Notes: generated from the letters alone by a model not told the origin. Shown: positions 39,408 to 49,144, counted from the first letter of the stretch. The stretch is 64,000 bases of DNA from Pseudomonas sp. P8_241 (GCF_034008315.1 NZ_CP125377.1:6140501-6204500), one strand, 5' to 3'. Program-made: numbers and translations.

Positions 39408-41279
39408 ATGTCCTTTGCTTCCCTCGGTCTCTCCGAGGCTTTAGTCCGCGCCATCGAGGCAGCGGGCTATACCGAGCCTACTCCGGTGCAACAGCGGGCC
39501 ATTCCCGCCGTGTTGCAAGGTCGCGACCTGATGGTCGCGGCACAGACAGGTACTGGTAAAACCGGCGGTTTCGCCCTTCCGATCCTGGAGCGGTTGTTCC
39601 CCAACGGTCATCCGGACAAATCCCAGCGTCACGGCCCGCGCCAACCGCGCGTACTGGTCCTGACCCCAACCCGCGAACTGGCGGCACAGGTGCATGAGAG
39701 CTTCAAGGTCTATGCCCGTGACCTCAAGTTCGTCAGCGCCTGCATCTTCGGTGGCGTCGGCATGAATCCGCAGGTTCAGGCCATGTCTCGTGGTGTCGAC
39801 GTGCTGGTGGCCTGCCCTGGCCGTCTGCTCGATCTGGCCGGCCAAGGCAGCGTCGACCTGTCCCACGTGGAAATCCTCGTGCTGGACGAAGCCGACCGCA
39901 TGCTCGACATGGGCTTCGTCCATGACGTGAAGAAGGTCCTGGCCCGTCTGCCGGCCAAGCGCCAGAACCTGCTGTTCTCGGCGACCTTCTCCAAGGACAT
40001 CACCGACCTCGCCGGCAAGCTGTTGCACAACCCGGAACGCATCGAAGTCACGCCGCCGAACACCACGGTCGAGCGCATCGAACAGCGCGTATTCCGCCTG
40101 CCGGCCAGCCACAAGCGCGCCTTGCTGGCTCACCTGATTACCGCCGGCGCCTGGGAACAGGTGCTGGTGTTCACCCGCACCAAGCACGGCGCCAACCGCC
40201 TGGCCGAGTACCTGGACAAACACGGCCTGAGCGCCGTCGCCATCCACGGCAACAAGAGCCAGAACGCGCGCACCAAAGCCCTGGCCGATTTCAAGGCTGG
40301 CACCGTGCGCATCCTGGTCGCCACCGACATCGCCGCTCGCGGCCTCGATATCGACCAGTTGCCACACGTGGTCAACTTCGAACTGCCGAACGTCGATGAA
40401 GACTACGTGCACCGCATCGGCCGTACCGGCCGTGCCGGTCGTTCGGGCGAGGCGATTTCGCTGGTGGCGCCGGACGAAGAAAAACTGCTGAAAAGCATTG
40501 AACGCATGACCAAGCAGAAAATCGCCGACGGCGACCTGATGGGCTTCGATGCCAGCACCATTGAGGCTGAGAAGCCTGAAGTCCGCGAGCGTCCGGACAT
40601 GCGCAACCCGCGCAATCCACGTGGCCCACGCGGCGACGGTCCGAACGGCGGTGGTGGCGGCGGCGGTCGCAAGGACAAAGGCAAGGACAAGGGCAAGGAA
40701 AAACCGGCAGGCGAGCGCGGCGAACGTCCGGCCCGTCAGCAAAAGCCACGTGAAGGCACTCCGGCTCGCGAACAGCGTCCGTCGCAGCCGCCACGCGCCG
40801 CCGCAGATCGTGCGCCGGACGAGTTCCTGGACGACGATATCGATAACTTCGGCAATCGCGTCGACTACGTGCCGCAGCAAAAACCTGCTCAAGGCCGTGG
40901 CCGCCGTCCAGGTGCTCCGGCACAAGGCACTGCGGCAGGTTCGGGGGCTCCGCGCTCCGGCAAGCCACAGGGCGGTCGCTCGAACGCTCCACGCAACAGC
41001 GACGGTGCCAGCACCGGTACGCCGCCAGCCAAGCGCAGCGGTCCACGCAGCGGTGCGCCGCGTGACGGTCAGGCCCGTCGTGAAGACTCGCGCAATCGCC
41101 GCCCGGCCCGTGACGATCAACCGCGTTCGGAACCGGCTGTGCAAAATCCGCGTGGCCCTGCGCCGAAGATCATGCACAAGGAGTCGAAGGCTGATCGCTT
41201 CCCGACACCTGAGCAGCTGGATCAACTGCCAAGCCGTCCTCGCGGCGAAAAACCGGCATTGCTGACCCGCAATCGCTGA
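39408..41279 (+). CDS. rhlE: DEAD-box RNA helicase RhlE with long basic tail
   Basis: A 623-residue cytoplasmic RNA helicase. The core (about 1-385) has motifs in order: [31 protein letters not shown] and [10 protein letters not shown]. The remaining about 240 residues are low complexity, rich in Arg, Gly, Pro, Lys, Gln and Ala ([19 protein letters not shown]), and likely disordered and RNA-binding. Its N-terminus [20 protein letters not shown] matches RhlE. These proteins act in RNA decay and cold growth. A perfect 13-bp terminator follows and a 200-base leader precedes. Confidence 0.93.
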   Translation: MSFASLGLSEALVRAIEAAGYTEPTPVQQRAIPAVLQGRDLMVAAQTGTGKTGGFALPILERLFPNGHPDKSQRHGPRQPRVLVLTPTRELAAQVHESFKVYARDLKFVSACIFGGVGMNPQVQAMSRGVDVLVACPGRLLDLAGQGSVDLSHVEILVLDEADRMLDMGFVHDVKKVLARLPAKRQNLLFSATFSKDITDLAGKLLHNPERIEVTPPNTTVERIEQRVFRLPASHKRALLAHLITAGAWEQVLVFTRTKHGANRLAEYLDKHGLSAVAIHGNKSQNARTKALADFKAGTVRILVATDIAARGLDIDQLPHVVNFELPNVDEDYVHRIGRTGRAGRSGEAISLVAPDEEKLLKSIERMTKQKIADGDLMGFDASTIEAEKPEVRERPDMRNPRNPRGPRGDGPNGGGGGGGRKDKGKDKGKEKPAGERGERPARQQKPREGTPAREQRPSQPPRAAADRAPDEFLDDDIDNFGNRVDYVPQQKPAQGRGRRPGAPAQGTAAGSGAPRSGKPQGGRSNAPRNSDGASTGTPPAKRSGPRSGAPRDGQARREDSRNRRPARDDQPRSEPAVQNPRGPAPKIMHKESKADRFPTPEQLDQLPSRPRGEKPALLTRNR

Positions 41280-41293
41280 GTTATCGCTGAAAT

Positions 41294-41331
41294 AAAAAAT
41301 GCCCCGGCTCGGGAGAGTCGGGGCATTTTTT
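41294..41331 (+). terminator. Intrinsic terminator of rhlE
   Basis: AAAAAATGCCCCG (41294-41306), a 12-base loop, CGGGGCATTTTTT (41319-41331). The stem is perfect over 13 bp, including A and T runs, so it could also work for the convergent yceI transcript. Confidence 0.94.
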
Positions 41332-41343
41332 ATGGCGAAAAAC

Positions 41344-41429
41344 CTGTAGGAGCCAGCTTGCTGGCGATGGGGGCGACTCGGTTTTGCTGTGTTGCGAAAG
41401 ACGCTATCGCCAGCAAGCCGGCTCCTACG
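41344..41429. repeat. REP doublet between rhlE and yceI
   Basis: TGTAGGAGCCAGCTTGCTGG from 41345 and inverse TATCGCCAGCAAGCCGGCTC ending at 41424. It lies between two convergent genes, after the rhlE terminator. Confidence 0.9.
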
Positions 41430-41438
41430 GGCTCAGCA

Positions 41439-42026
41439 TTACTTCGCTTTCACACCTTCAAACGTCACGTACATTTCAACGGCATCGGACGATGGGCCCA
41501 GGTCTTTCTGCTTGCCGAAATCGGAGCGCTTGAGGCTGAAGGTACCCTCGAAGCCTGCACGGTAGCCGCCCCATGGATCCTTGCCTTCACCCAGGAAAGT
41601 GGCCTTGACCACGATTGGCTTGGTTACGCCGAGGATGGTCAGGTCGCCCGCTACGTCAGCTGTGTCCTTGCCAGCGGCGTTTTTACCGGTGGATTTGACG
41701 CTGGTGGAAACGAACGTAGCTTTGCTGCCATTCAGGAAGTCTTTGCTGGAGATGTGCTTGTCGCGCTCGGCGTTGTTGGTGAACACGCTGGCGGTGTTCA
41801 CGTTGAACTCGATCTTGCTGTCTTCAGGCTTGGCTGCGTCGAAGCTGAACTTGCCGTCGATGTCCTTGAATGTCCCGGTGATGTAGCTGTAGCCCAGGTG
41901 GCTGATCTTGAAGTCAACGAAGGCGTGCTGGCCTTCCTTGTCGACGACATAGTCAGCAGCCATTGCGTTACCGGCGGACAACAGGGCCGAACCGATTGCC
42001 AGAGCGGCCAGAGTCTTTTTCAACAT
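41439..42026 (-). CDS. yceI: YceI-family periplasmic lipid-binding protein
   Basis: A 195-residue exported protein with a signal peptide cut after GNAMA. The YceI domain is an extended lipocalin-like barrel that binds polyisoprenoids. Signatures are [48 protein letters not shown] and [14 protein letters not shown]. The gene lies 32 bases after a cytochrome b561 gene on the same strand, the same pair as yceJ-yceI of E. coli, suggesting quinone-related work. ATG 42026 has AAGGAA upstream. Confidence 0.93.
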   Translation of the reverse strand: MLKKTLAALAIGSALLSAGNAMAADYVVDKEGQHAFVDFKISHLGYSYITGTFKDIDGKFSFDAAKPEDSKIEFNVNTASVFTNNAERDKHISSKDFLNGSKATFVSTSVKSTGKNAAGKDTADVAGDLTILGVTKPIVVKATFLGEGKDPWGGYRAGFEGTFSLKRSDFGKQKDLGPSSDAVEMYVTFEGVKAK

Positions 42027-42058
42027 GCTTTGTTTTCCTTTGGAGTCGAGGTTGAACT

Positions 42059-42610
42059 TCAGGCTTTGCGACCCAGCATTCGCTTGAGGGTCACATCACG
42101 ATCGATAAAGTGGTGTTTCAATGCTGCCAACGCATGGAGGCCGGAAAAAATTACCAGCGCCCATGCCAGGTACAGATGAATCACGCCAGCAGTGTCTGCC
42201 TGGTCCGGCAGTCCGGAGACCAGCGCAGGGACTTCAAACAAGCCAAACACCGGGATCCCGACACCTTCTGCGGTGGAAATCAGGTAACCGGCAATCATCA
42301 CAGCGAACAGACTGAGATACAGAAAGCCATGGCCGAACCTGGCGCCAAGGCGCGTCGTGCGGCTGTAGCTGGACAAGGTCGGCGGCGGCGGGCTGATGAA
42401 GCGCCACAGTACGCGCAACACCATCACACCCAACAACACCAGGCCGATGCTCTTGTGCAGGTCCGGTGCATCTTTGCGCCAGGTGCTGTAGTAGTCGAGG
42501 CCGACCATCCACAGCCCCAGGGCGAACAAACCGAACACCGCCAGCGCTACACCCCAATGCATGAAGATGCTGACCCAACCGTAACGGGAAGTAGAGTTTC
42601 GTAGCTGCAT
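42059..42610 (-). CDS. Cytochrome b561 (YceJ/CybB family)
   Basis: A 183-residue inner-membrane dihaem cytochrome with four helices. Conserved His residues are in [16 protein letters not shown], the [12 protein letters not shown] segment, the [15 protein letters not shown] segment and [12 protein letters not shown], suitable as haem ligands. E. coli CybB is a superoxide:quinone oxidoreductase; whether this member shares that activity is unknown. It is followed by yceI and forms the yceJ-yceI unit. Its upstream region is relatively AT-rich. Confidence 0.9.
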   Translation of the reverse strand: MQLRNSTSRYGWVSIFMHWGVALAVFGLFALGLWMVGLDYYSTWRKDAPDLHKSIGLVLLGVMVLRVLWRFISPPPPTLSSYSRTTRLGARFGHGFLYLSLFAVMIAGYLISTAEGVGIPVFGLFEVPALVSGLPDQADTAGVIHLYLAWALVIFSGLHALAALKHHFIDRDVTLKRMLGRKA

Positions 42611-42801
42611 TGCCCAAATCCTGTGAGAACTGCGACCAAGACTAAAGATTTATCTATCGAATTAAAGCCGAAAATTTCGCTTTGAAATATCGAGAAATAC
42701 GATCAAGAGTCTGAAACAGGTGAGTTAAGGAAAGATTAAAGGCGAAATTGTGGCGGGGTGTGAATGAACTGCTTATAAAAAATCGTCGCCTGAACCGGTC
42801 T

Positions 42802-42868
42802 GATCGCGGGCAAGCCTGCTCATACAGGGTTTGCGCTGATCCTTGTGGGACGGGGCTTGCCCGCGAAA
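42802..42868. repeat. Degenerate REP pair
   Basis: GATCGCGGGCAAGCCTGCTC then ATACAG (from 42802) and the inverse TGTGGGACGGGGCTTGCCCG ending near 42864. It is the most diverged doublet in the window. Confidence 0.7.
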
Positions 42869-42882
42869 GCGATGGTCCAGGC

Positions 42883-42912
42883 AAAAAAAAGCGCGGCCCA
42901 TGAGCCGCGCTT
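42883..42912 (-). terminator. Intrinsic terminator of the amine oxidase gene
   Basis: On the minus strand AAGCGCGGC, loop TCATGG, GCCGCGCTT, then TTTTTT: a 9-bp GC-rich stem with an eight-base T-run, directly after the stop codon. Confidence 0.92.
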
Positions 42913-42932
42913 CTGTTCATCACGAAGTCTTG

Positions 42933-44684
42933 TTAAGCCTTCGCTTGCGTCGTAGCCGCTGGTTTGGTCGCCGGTGTCTTGGCCGAATCGGTTTTTTTCA
43001 CCGGTGTCTTGGCCGGGGCTTTTTTCGCCTCGGTTTTCTTCGCAGGTGCTTTGGCCGGTGCTTTCTTCGCCGGCTCGGTTTTCACCGGGGCCACAGGCTT
43101 CGGCGCTTCAACCGGGACCGGTGCAGCTGCAGGGGCTGGAACTGGCGCCGGAGCTGGCGGTGCGACAGGCTCAGGTGCCTTGACCGGCTCTGGCTTCTTC
43201 TCGTCATCCGAACCGCCGAACAGGTTGCTGAAGAAGTTGCCCTTCTTCGCGGCAACCGCGCCAGCGCCTACCGCCGCTGCGGTGGCCGGAACCAGTTTTT
43301 CCGCTTCGAACGACTTGCCAGCGGCCATGTCTTCAACCTGAGCGGCCGCACGCTGACCGGTGCGCAACGCACCTTCCAGGGTGCCTGGGTACAGGGTGTC
43401 AGTGTGTTCGCCAGCAAAGGCTACGCGCTGGATCGGACGTTCCCACAGGCGCCAGAATTTGCTGATCTGGCCTGGGCCGAACGCCAGGTAAGCGCCACCC
43501 ATCGAAGGGTCGGTACTGTAGCGACGGATTTCATAGCCGGTGAACGAGCCGCGCGCCTGTGGATAAAACGCGTGCAGACGAATCAGCACCTGGTCGACCA
43601 TTTGCTTGTCGCCGAACGCCTGCATCACTCGCGCATTGTCGCCGGACAGGTTGATCACCACGTTGGCGCCGCCCTTCAGGGCTGGCTCGATCCACAGCAT
43701 GCCCAGACCGGCGTTGCTGTAAATCTCACCGGACATGCGCGCTTTAGGCTCCCACACCGGCGTCTTGAACTTCAGCATGATCTGGTCGCGCCAGCCGTAG
43801 TTGGTGCCTTTGATCGCTGCCAGGTGCTGGGCGTCCAGTGAAGGGGTCATCTGGATCTTGTTCAGGGCGCGCAATGGCACGGCCAGAACCACGTAATCCG
43901 CCTGATAACCGACGCTGCCGACCTTGACGGTCACGCCGTCCTTGTCCTGGACGATGGCCGAGACGGGCGAGCTGGTCTTGATGGTTTTCAGCTGCTTGAC
44001 GAAGGCCTGGGCCAGTACCGGGCTGCCACCGAGCAGACGCGAAGCGCGCAGGTCGCGGTCGGACACGCCACGGTAAACGCGGCTCTGCTGGGCGAAATAC
44101 AGCAGCGAGATCCGCGACGGTTCGTCATAACGGGTACGAATCTGTTGGTTTACCAGCTGACGGGCAGTGGCCGGCAGATTCAGGCGATCCAGCCAGTTGG
44201 ACACGTTGATCTGGTCCAGGGCGTGCAGGGTGCTGTTGGCCGACGGGTTCTGCGGGTCGTCGATCGAGCGCGCCAGATCGTCCACGGTCTTTTCGTAGCG
44301 CTTGAGCGCCTCGGCGGTGGCCGGTTGCTTGGTCGCCAGGTCGGCGGCGGAGAAATACTCGCCGTCGATCAGGTAGCTCGGAGTCCGCACGAATTCAGGC
44401 GCCGGCGTGGTGCTCAGCTTGAAGGTCGACACGTATTTGTTCAGCACTGGCTGGGCCTTGTCGTTGCCGATCCACTCACTGGTGGCCATGCCGGAGCGAC
44501 CGCCCGGGCTCGACTTGGCTTCCAGCAGGGTGACCTGCCAGCCCTTGTTTTGCAGCTCGTATGCCGCCGTGAGGCCCGAGACCCCGCCGCCGATCACGAT
44601 TGCGGTTTTATCCTTGGCCAGCGCAGACACGCTGAACAGCCCCAACATCACCAGCGCACAGGCGCGCAGCCAACCGACAGACAT
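42933..44684 (-). CDS. Exported FAD amine oxidase-family protein with Lys/Ala/Pro tail
   Basis: A 583-residue flavoprotein. A signal peptide (LRACALVMLGLFSVSALA) leads into the Rossmann FAD motif IVIGGGVSGLTAAYELQNKG and LLEAKSSPGGRSG, then an amine oxidase domain to about residue 455 closing with VAFAGEHTDTLYPGTLEGAL. The last about 90 residues are low complexity: a Pro/Ala/Val part, then PAKKAPAKAPAKK-type repeats like those of histone H1 and AlgP. The domain would oxidise an amine or a related group in the periplasm; the substrate is unknown. ATG 44684 follows GGAG. It is divergent from bioA. Confidence 0.85.
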   Translation of the reverse strand: MSVGWLRACALVMLGLFSVSALAKDKTAIVIGGGVSGLTAAYELQNKGWQVTLLEAKSSPGGRSGMATSEWIGNDKAQPVLNKYVSTFKLSTTPAPEFVRTPSYLIDGEYFSAADLATKQPATAEALKRYEKTVDDLARSIDDPQNPSANSTLHALDQINVSNWLDRLNLPATARQLVNQQIRTRYDEPSRISLLYFAQQSRVYRGVSDRDLRASRLLGGSPVLAQAFVKQLKTIKTSSPVSAIVQDKDGVTVKVGSVGYQADYVVLAVPLRALNKIQMTPSLDAQHLAAIKGTNYGWRDQIMLKFKTPVWEPKARMSGEIYSNAGLGMLWIEPALKGGANVVINLSGDNARVMQAFGDKQMVDQVLIRLHAFYPQARGSFTGYEIRRYSTDPSMGGAYLAFGPGQISKFWRLWERPIQRVAFAGEHTDTLYPGTLEGALRTGQRAAAQVEDMAAGKSFEAEKLVPATAAAVGAGAVAAKKGNFFSNLFGGSDDEKKPEPVKAPEPVAPPAPAPVPAPAAAPVPVEAPKPVAPVKTEPAKKAPAKAPAKKTEAKKAPAKTPVKKTDSAKTPATKPAATTQAKA

Positions 44685-44829
44685 TCAGCGAACTCCGGAA
44701 ATACACGAGGAAAACAGCGGTTTTTTTTGCAGCCAGACGGCTCAAGAACCGCGAAGAATACGTCAGCCATCAAAACGCCGCCAGCGACGTCTATCGACCT
44801 ATACAAAGTAGCTCAATCGACACAATGGG

Positions 44830-44858
44830 TTGTCCCCGTGGCACGCATTGCATAGGCT
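44830..44858 (+). promoter_or_regulatory. Weak candidate promoter of bioA
   Basis: TTGTCC (44830-44835), 17-base spacer, TAGGCT (44853-44858). Both hexamers are imperfect. Confidence 0.35.
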
Positions 44859-44909
44859 TGCGCGATTGTAGGTCCGCGCTTGTCTCGGACCGCCTCCAGG
44901 AGAGTGAAA

Positions 44910-46316
44910 ATGGGCCTGAATAATCAGTGGATGCAACGCGACCTCGCGGTGTTGTGGCATCCCTGCACCCAGATGAAAGATCACGAACAACTGCCGCTGA
45001 TCCCGATCAAGCGCGGTGAAGGCGTCTGGCTCGAAGATTTCGAAGGCAAGCGCTACCTCGATGCGGTCAGCTCCTGGTGGGTCAATGTGTTCGGTCACGC
45101 CAATCCGCGGATCAACCAGCGCATCAAGGATCAGGTCGATCAGCTGGAGCACGTGATCCTCGCCGGCTTCAGCCATCAACCGGTGATCGAGCTGTCAGAG
45201 CGTCTGGTGAAGATGACACCGGAAGGCCTGACCCGGTGCTTCTACGCCGACAACGGCTCGTCCTGCATCGAAGTGGCACTGAAAATGAGCTTTCATTACT
45301 GGCTCAACCGCGGCCAGACGAACAAGAAGCGCTTCGTCACTCTGACCAACAGCTACCACGGCGAAACCATGGCCGCGATGTCGGTGGGCGACGTGCCGCT
45401 GTTCACCGAGACCTATAAAGCGCTGTTGATGGACACCATCAAGGTGCCGAGCCCGGACTGCTACCTGCGTCCCGAAGGCATGAGCTGGGAAGAGCACTCG
45501 CGCAACATGTTCGCCGCCATGGAACAGACCCTGGCCGAAAACCACGACACGGTCGCGGCGGTGATCGTCGAGCCGCTGATCCAGGGCGCCGGCGGCATGC
45601 GCATGTACCACCCGGTGTACCTCAAGCTGCTGCGCGAAGCCTGCGACCGCTATGGCGTGCACCTGATTCACGACGAAATCGCCGTCGGCTTCGGCCGCAC
45701 CGGGACGATGTTCGCCTGCGAGCAGGCCGGCATCCGCCCGGACTTCCTGTGCCTGTCCAAAGCCCTGACCGGCGGCTATCTGCCGCTGGCGGCGTGCATA
45801 ACCACCGACGAGGTCTACAGCGCGTTCTACGACGACTACCCGACCTTGCGCGCCTTCCTGCATTCCCACAGCTACACCGGCAACCCGTTGGCGTGTGCGG
45901 CAGCCTTGGCGACGCTGGATATCTTCGAAGAAGACAACGTCATCGAGAACAACAAGGCGTTGGCCCAGCGCATGGCCTCGTCCACTGCGCATCTGGTCGA
46001 TCACCCGAACGTCAGCGAAGTGCGCCAGACCGGCATGGTGCTGGCCATCGAGATGGTCAAGGACAAGGCGAGCAAAGAAGCCTATCCGTGGCAGGAGCGT
46101 CGCGGCCTGAAGGTGTTCCAGCACGCGCTGGAGCGCGGTGCTTTACTGCGTCCGTTGGGCAGTGTGGTGTATTTCCTGCCGCCGTATGTGATCACCCCGG
46201 AGCAGATTGACTTCCTCGCCAAAGTGGCCACTGAAGGCATCGACATCGCGACCCGCGAAAGCGTCAGCGTGGCGGTGCCGAAGGACTTTCATCCGGGGTT
46301 CCGTGATCCGGGCTGA
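44910..46316 (+). CDS. bioA: Adenosylmethionine-8-amino-7-oxononanoate aminotransferase
   Basis: PLP enzyme of biotin synthesis that makes 7,8-diaminopelargonate, with SAM as amino donor. It is 468 residues, fold type I class III. The start WHPCTQMKDHE is characteristic of BioA. The middle has NSYHGETMAAMSVGD, and LIHDEIAVGFGRTG supplies the cofactor Asp. The PLP lysine is in LSKALTGGYLPLAA. ATG 44910 follows AGGAGAG. It is alone; the bioBFHCD genes are not in the window. Its need for SAM links it loosely with metK and ahcY. Confidence 0.96.
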   Translation: MGLNNQWMQRDLAVLWHPCTQMKDHEQLPLIPIKRGEGVWLEDFEGKRYLDAVSSWWVNVFGHANPRINQRIKDQVDQLEHVILAGFSHQPVIELSERLVKMTPEGLTRCFYADNGSSCIEVALKMSFHYWLNRGQTNKKRFVTLTNSYHGETMAAMSVGDVPLFTETYKALLMDTIKVPSPDCYLRPEGMSWEEHSRNMFAAMEQTLAENHDTVAAVIVEPLIQGAGGMRMYHPVYLKLLREACDRYGVHLIHDEIAVGFGRTGTMFACEQAGIRPDFLCLSKALTGGYLPLAACITTDEVYSAFYDDYPTLRAFLHSHSYTGNPLACAAALATLDIFEEDNVIENNKALAQRMASSTAHLVDHPNVSEVRQTGMVLAIEMVKDKASKEAYPWQERRGLKVFQHALERGALLRPLGSVVYFLPPYVITPEQIDFLAKVATEGIDIATRESVSVAVPKDFHPGFRDPG

Positions 46317-46357
46317 TTGATTTCAACCGTAATCCTGTTGGATCTGGTAGACCGTTT

Positions 46358-46443
46358 TCGCTGGCAAGCCAGCTCCTACAAGGATTTGTATGTTCCACAA
46401 ACTTTGTGTGCGGCACCTAACCTGTAGGAACTGGCTTGCCAGC
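46358..46443. repeat. REP doublet between bioA and rsmE
   Basis: TCGCTGGCAAGCCAGCTCCT from 46358 and inverse TGTAGGAACTGGCTTGCCAG from 46422; the right arm has one change (GGAACTGG). Confidence 0.86.
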
Positions 46444-46495
46444 TATAAGGTCGGTACGACCTTCAGATGATTTGTATCTTTTTCAGAGACCCAGC

Positions 46496-47215
46496 ATGAG
46501 ACTGTCCCGCTTCTTTATCGACGCCCCCCTGAGCATCGGCGAGCACGAACTGCCGGAGGCTCAGGCCCATTACATCAGCCGTGTGCTACGCATGGCCGAG
46601 GGTGATGCGCTGCAACTGTTCGACGGCTCAGGCCAGGAGTTTCGCGCCACGCTGGTCGACGTCGGCAAAAAACGCGTGGTGGTACAGATCGATGAAAATT
46701 TCGCCGGGCAGATCGAGTCGCCGCTGCAAATCCATCTCGGCCAGGGCCTGTCCCGGGGCGAACGCATGGACTGGGCGATTCAGAAGGCCACGGAGTTGGG
46801 CGTCACTGAAATCACCCCGATCTTCACCGAACGCTGCGAAGTCCGGCTCAAGGATGAACGCGCCGACAAACGCTTGCTGCACTGGCGTCAGGTGGCAATC
46901 AGCGCCTGCGAGCAATGCGGTCGCTCCACAGTGCCGGTGATCCATCCGCCGCTGCTGTTGGCCGACTGGTTGAAACAGACTGAAGCCGAATTGAAATTGG
47001 TGCTGCATCCGGTCGCCGAGCCATTGGTCAGTCACGCCAAGCCTGCGACCCTGGCATTTCTGATCGGGCCGGAAGGTGGATTGTCGGATGCTGAAGTGGA
47101 TCAGGCCAAGGGCGCCGGCTTCCATGCTGCCCGCCTCGGCCCTCGGGTATTGCGTACCGAGACTGCGCCGGTGGTGGCATTGGCGGTGGCCCAGCAGCTT
47201 TGGGGTGACTTCTAG
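46496..47215 (+). CDS. rsmE: 16S rRNA (uracil-1498-N3)-methyltransferase
   Basis: SPOUT-family methyltransferase that modifies U1498 of 16S rRNA using SAM. It is 239 residues. An N-terminal PUA-like part (about 1-70, MRLSRFFIDAPLSIGEHELP) is followed by the trefoil-knot domain with FLIGPEGGLSDAEVDQAKG and RLGPRVLRTETAPVVALAV, the SAM-binding knot. ATG 46496 was chosen because the family begins with MR.SRFF; a longer frame starts in the REP. There is no operon partner. Confidence 0.95.
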   Translation: MRLSRFFIDAPLSIGEHELPEAQAHYISRVLRMAEGDALQLFDGSGQEFRATLVDVGKKRVVVQIDENFAGQIESPLQIHLGQGLSRGERMDWAIQKATELGVTEITPIFTERCEVRLKDERADKRLLHWRQVAISACEQCGRSTVPVIHPPLLLADWLKQTEAELKLVLHPVAEPLVSHAKPATLAFLIGPEGGLSDAEVDQAKGAGFHAARLGPRVLRTETAPVVALAVAQQLWGDF

Positions 47216-47222
47216 GGCCCTT

Positions 47223-47283
47223 TCGCTGGCAAGCCAGCTCCTACGAAGATCAAAGGCATCTGTAGGAGCCGGCTTGCTGGCGA
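47223..47283. repeat. Compact REP doublet downstream of rsmE
   Basis: TCGCTGGCAAGCCAGCTCCT (47223) and inverse TGTAGGAGCCGGCTTGCTGG (47261) enclose a spacer of only about 17 bases. It lies between convergent genes. Confidence 0.88.
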
Positions 47284-47298
47284 AGACCGCGACGCGGT

Positions 47299-47916
47299 CT
47301 AGAGGACATAAAAGAAAATCGCCACAAAGTGCAGCAAACTCCCCGCGATCACGAACAGATGCCAGATCCCGTGGGCATGCCGCAAGCGATGGTCCAGGGC
47401 AAAAAAGATAATGCCCACGGTGTAGAAAATCCCGCCCGCCGCCAGCCAGGCAAACCCTGCTATACCCAATGCAGCCAACAGCGGCTTGACCGCCACCAGC
47501 ACGATCCAACCCATCACCGCGTAAATCACGATCGACAGGACGCGGGCTTCCGAGCGCGGTTTGATCTCTTGCAGGATGCCGATCAACGCCAGCCCCCAGA
47601 CAATCCCGAACAACGTCCAGCCCCACGGCCCGCGCAAGCTCACCAGGCAGAATGGCGTGTAGCTGCCGGCGATCAACAGGTAGATCGAAAAGTGATCGAC
47701 CTTCTGCATGATCGTTTTTTTGCGCCCGCGAACGCTGTGGTAAACGGTCGAAGCGCTGTAGAGCGACATCAAGGTAAATCCGTAGATCGCCACGCTGACG
47801 ATCTTCCATGGACTGCCGTCGAGGCTGGCGATCACCAGCATCCACACCACGCCGACCGTCGCCGCGACCGCTCCCACCAAGTGCGTCCAGGCGTTCAGTC
47901 TTTCCCCGTGATACAT
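47299..47916 (-). CDS. Hemolysin III / YqfA-family membrane protein
   Basis: A 205-residue seven-helix inner-membrane protein of the HlyIII/PAQR family. It starts MYHGERLNAWTHLVGAVAA (conserved E-x-x-N-x-x-x-H), has SLYSASTVYHS and DHFSIYLLIAGSYTPF, and ends near RHAHGIWHLFVIAGSLLHF, giving the Ser, His and Asp metal-site residues of PAQR proteins. In E. coli YqfA affects membrane lipid homeostasis; the name hemolysin is historical. ATG 47916 follows GAGGTGA; the longer frame runs through a REP. Confidence 0.9.
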   Translation of the reverse strand: MYHGERLNAWTHLVGAVAATVGVVWMLVIASLDGSPWKIVSVAIYGFTLMSLYSASTVYHSVRGRKKTIMQKVDHFSIYLLIAGSYTPFCLVSLRGPWGWTLFGIVWGLALIGILQEIKPRSEARVLSIVIYAVMGWIVLVAVKPLLAALGIAGFAWLAAGGIFYTVGIIFFALDHRLRHAHGIWHLFVIAGSLLHFVAIFFYVL

Positions 47917-48003
47917 AGGTTGCTCACCTCGCAATTCATTGCCGCAGAACGCAAGGCTCAGGCCTGAAGCGTAAAAGCGCAATGTTTCAGAACACAAATC
48001 CCC

Positions 48004-48088
48004 CTGTAGGAGCCGGCTTGCCGGCGATGGGGCCATGGTATTTTGCGCTGCTTTGAAGATTGCTATCGCCGGCAAGCCAGCGCCTACA
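48004..48088. repeat. REP doublet between hlyIII-like gene and mdcR
   Basis: CTGTAGGAGCCGGCTTGCCG from 48004 and inverse TATCGCCGGCAAGCCAGCGC ending near 48083, between divergent genes. The right arm reads AGCGCCTACA, with one change from AGCTCCTACA. Confidence 0.88.
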
Positions 48089-48150
48089 AAGGCCTGCGTG
48101 GGCTTATGGAATTAGGCACAATCGAGGCATTCGAATAAGAGCCACGCCCC

Positions 48151-49065
48151 ATGCTGATCGATGAAGAGTTGACCCTGAAAAAGCTTGAGGTATTCCTGGC
48201 CTTCATGCGCACCGGCAACCTGGCGCGGGCCGCTGCCGAATTGCAGACCAGCAACGTCAGCGTGCATCGGGCGATCCATTCCCTGGAAAGCGCTCTGCGG
48301 TGCCCGTTGTTCAAGCACGAAGGCCGCAACCTGACACCGCTGGAAAGCGCTTATGTGCTGGAGGAGCGGGCGCAGAAGCTGATTCAGGATGTCGTCGAAA
48401 GCGTGCGCCTGACTCGCGAAGCCGCCGGGTTCTCCGCCGAACGGTTCAAACTCGGCTCACTGTATTCACTGACAGTGAAGACAGTGCCGCAGCTGATCAT
48501 GGGTTTGAAGATCCGCCGTAGCGAACTCAATATCGACCTGATTCTGGGCTCCAATTTCGACCTGCTCTACAAGCTGAAGAACATGGAAGTCGATGCGATC
48601 CTGGTGTCGCTGGACGACAGTGTCAACGATCCGGATTGCGAGCAGATCCCGCTGTTTTCCGACGACATCTTCCTCGCCACACCCGCCGACTCCAAGTTTG
48701 CCCAACGAACCGAAGTCGACCTGGCCGAGGTTCGCGCCGAAACCTTCATCACCCTGACCCAGGGCTTCGCCACCCATCAGGACGGCAAGCGGGTATTCGA
48801 GCAGGCAGGGTTCGAACCGAAGGTGGCGATGCAGGTCAACGACATCTTCACCCTGCTGAGCATGGTCAGTTCGGGCGTCGGTTATGCGTTGCTGCCAGGA
48901 AGGATCGCGGCGGTGTACGAGAACCGTGTGAAGCTGATCCCATTGCAGGAAAAGTACCGGTTGCAGCAGCACATTGGCGTGGTGTTCCTGAAAGCCAAGG
49001 AGCGTGATCCGAATCTGCTGGCGTTGCTGGCGGAATGTCGGATGTATGCCAATCGGCAGGCTTGA
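48151..49065 (+). CDS. mdcR: LysR-family regulator of malonate utilisation
   Basis: A 304-residue LysR-type regulator. The N-terminal helix-turn-helix has FMRTGNLARAAAELQTSNVSVHRAIHSLE (helix in two parts), and the C-terminal two-lobe effector domain begins near residue 90. It faces the mdc-mad operon tail to tail, about 110 bases from madM. MdcR regulators activate malonate decarboxylase genes in response to malonate. Its likely operator is the palindrome upstream of mdcA, about 7 kb away. The assignment rests on family and position. Confidence 0.85.
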   Translation: MLIDEELTLKKLEVFLAFMRTGNLARAAAELQTSNVSVHRAIHSLESALRCPLFKHEGRNLTPLESAYVLEERAQKLIQDVVESVRLTREAAGFSAERFKLGSLYSLTVKTVPQLIMGLKIRRSELNIDLILGSNFDLLYKLKNMEVDAILVSLDDSVNDPDCEQIPLFSDDIFLATPADSKFAQRTEVDLAEVRAETFITLTQGFATHQDGKRVFEQAGFEPKVAMQVNDIFTLLSMVSSGVGYALLPGRIAAVYENRVKLIPLQEKYRLQQHIGVVFLKAKERDPNLLALLAECRMYANRQA

Positions 49066-49080
49066 AACCGTGTTGCCCCC

Positions 49081-49144
49081 ATCGCCGGCAAGCCGGCTCC
49101 TTCAAAGACTGCGTAAATCCTGTAGGAGCCGGCTTGCCGGCGAT
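49081..49144. repeat. Compact REP doublet between mdcR and madM
   Basis: ATCGCCGGCAAGCCGGCTCC (49081) and inverse TGTAGGAGCCGGCTTGCCGG (49121) with a 17-base spacer, between two convergent genes. Confidence 0.9.

Larger units (their letters stand above)
42611..42932. other. 322-base intergenic region between cytochrome b561 and amine oxidase genes
   Basis: The first about 180 bases are AT-rich and should hold the promoter of the b561 gene; I see no confident consensus. A degenerate REP pair lies at 42802-42868 and the terminator of the amine oxidase gene at 42883-42912. No small gene is convincing. Confidence 0.55.

Noticed and set aside
39441..41225. 594-codon open frame antisense to rhlE
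   Set aside because: It is a shadow of the rhlE gene; the low-complexity tail of rhlE explains its repeated composition.
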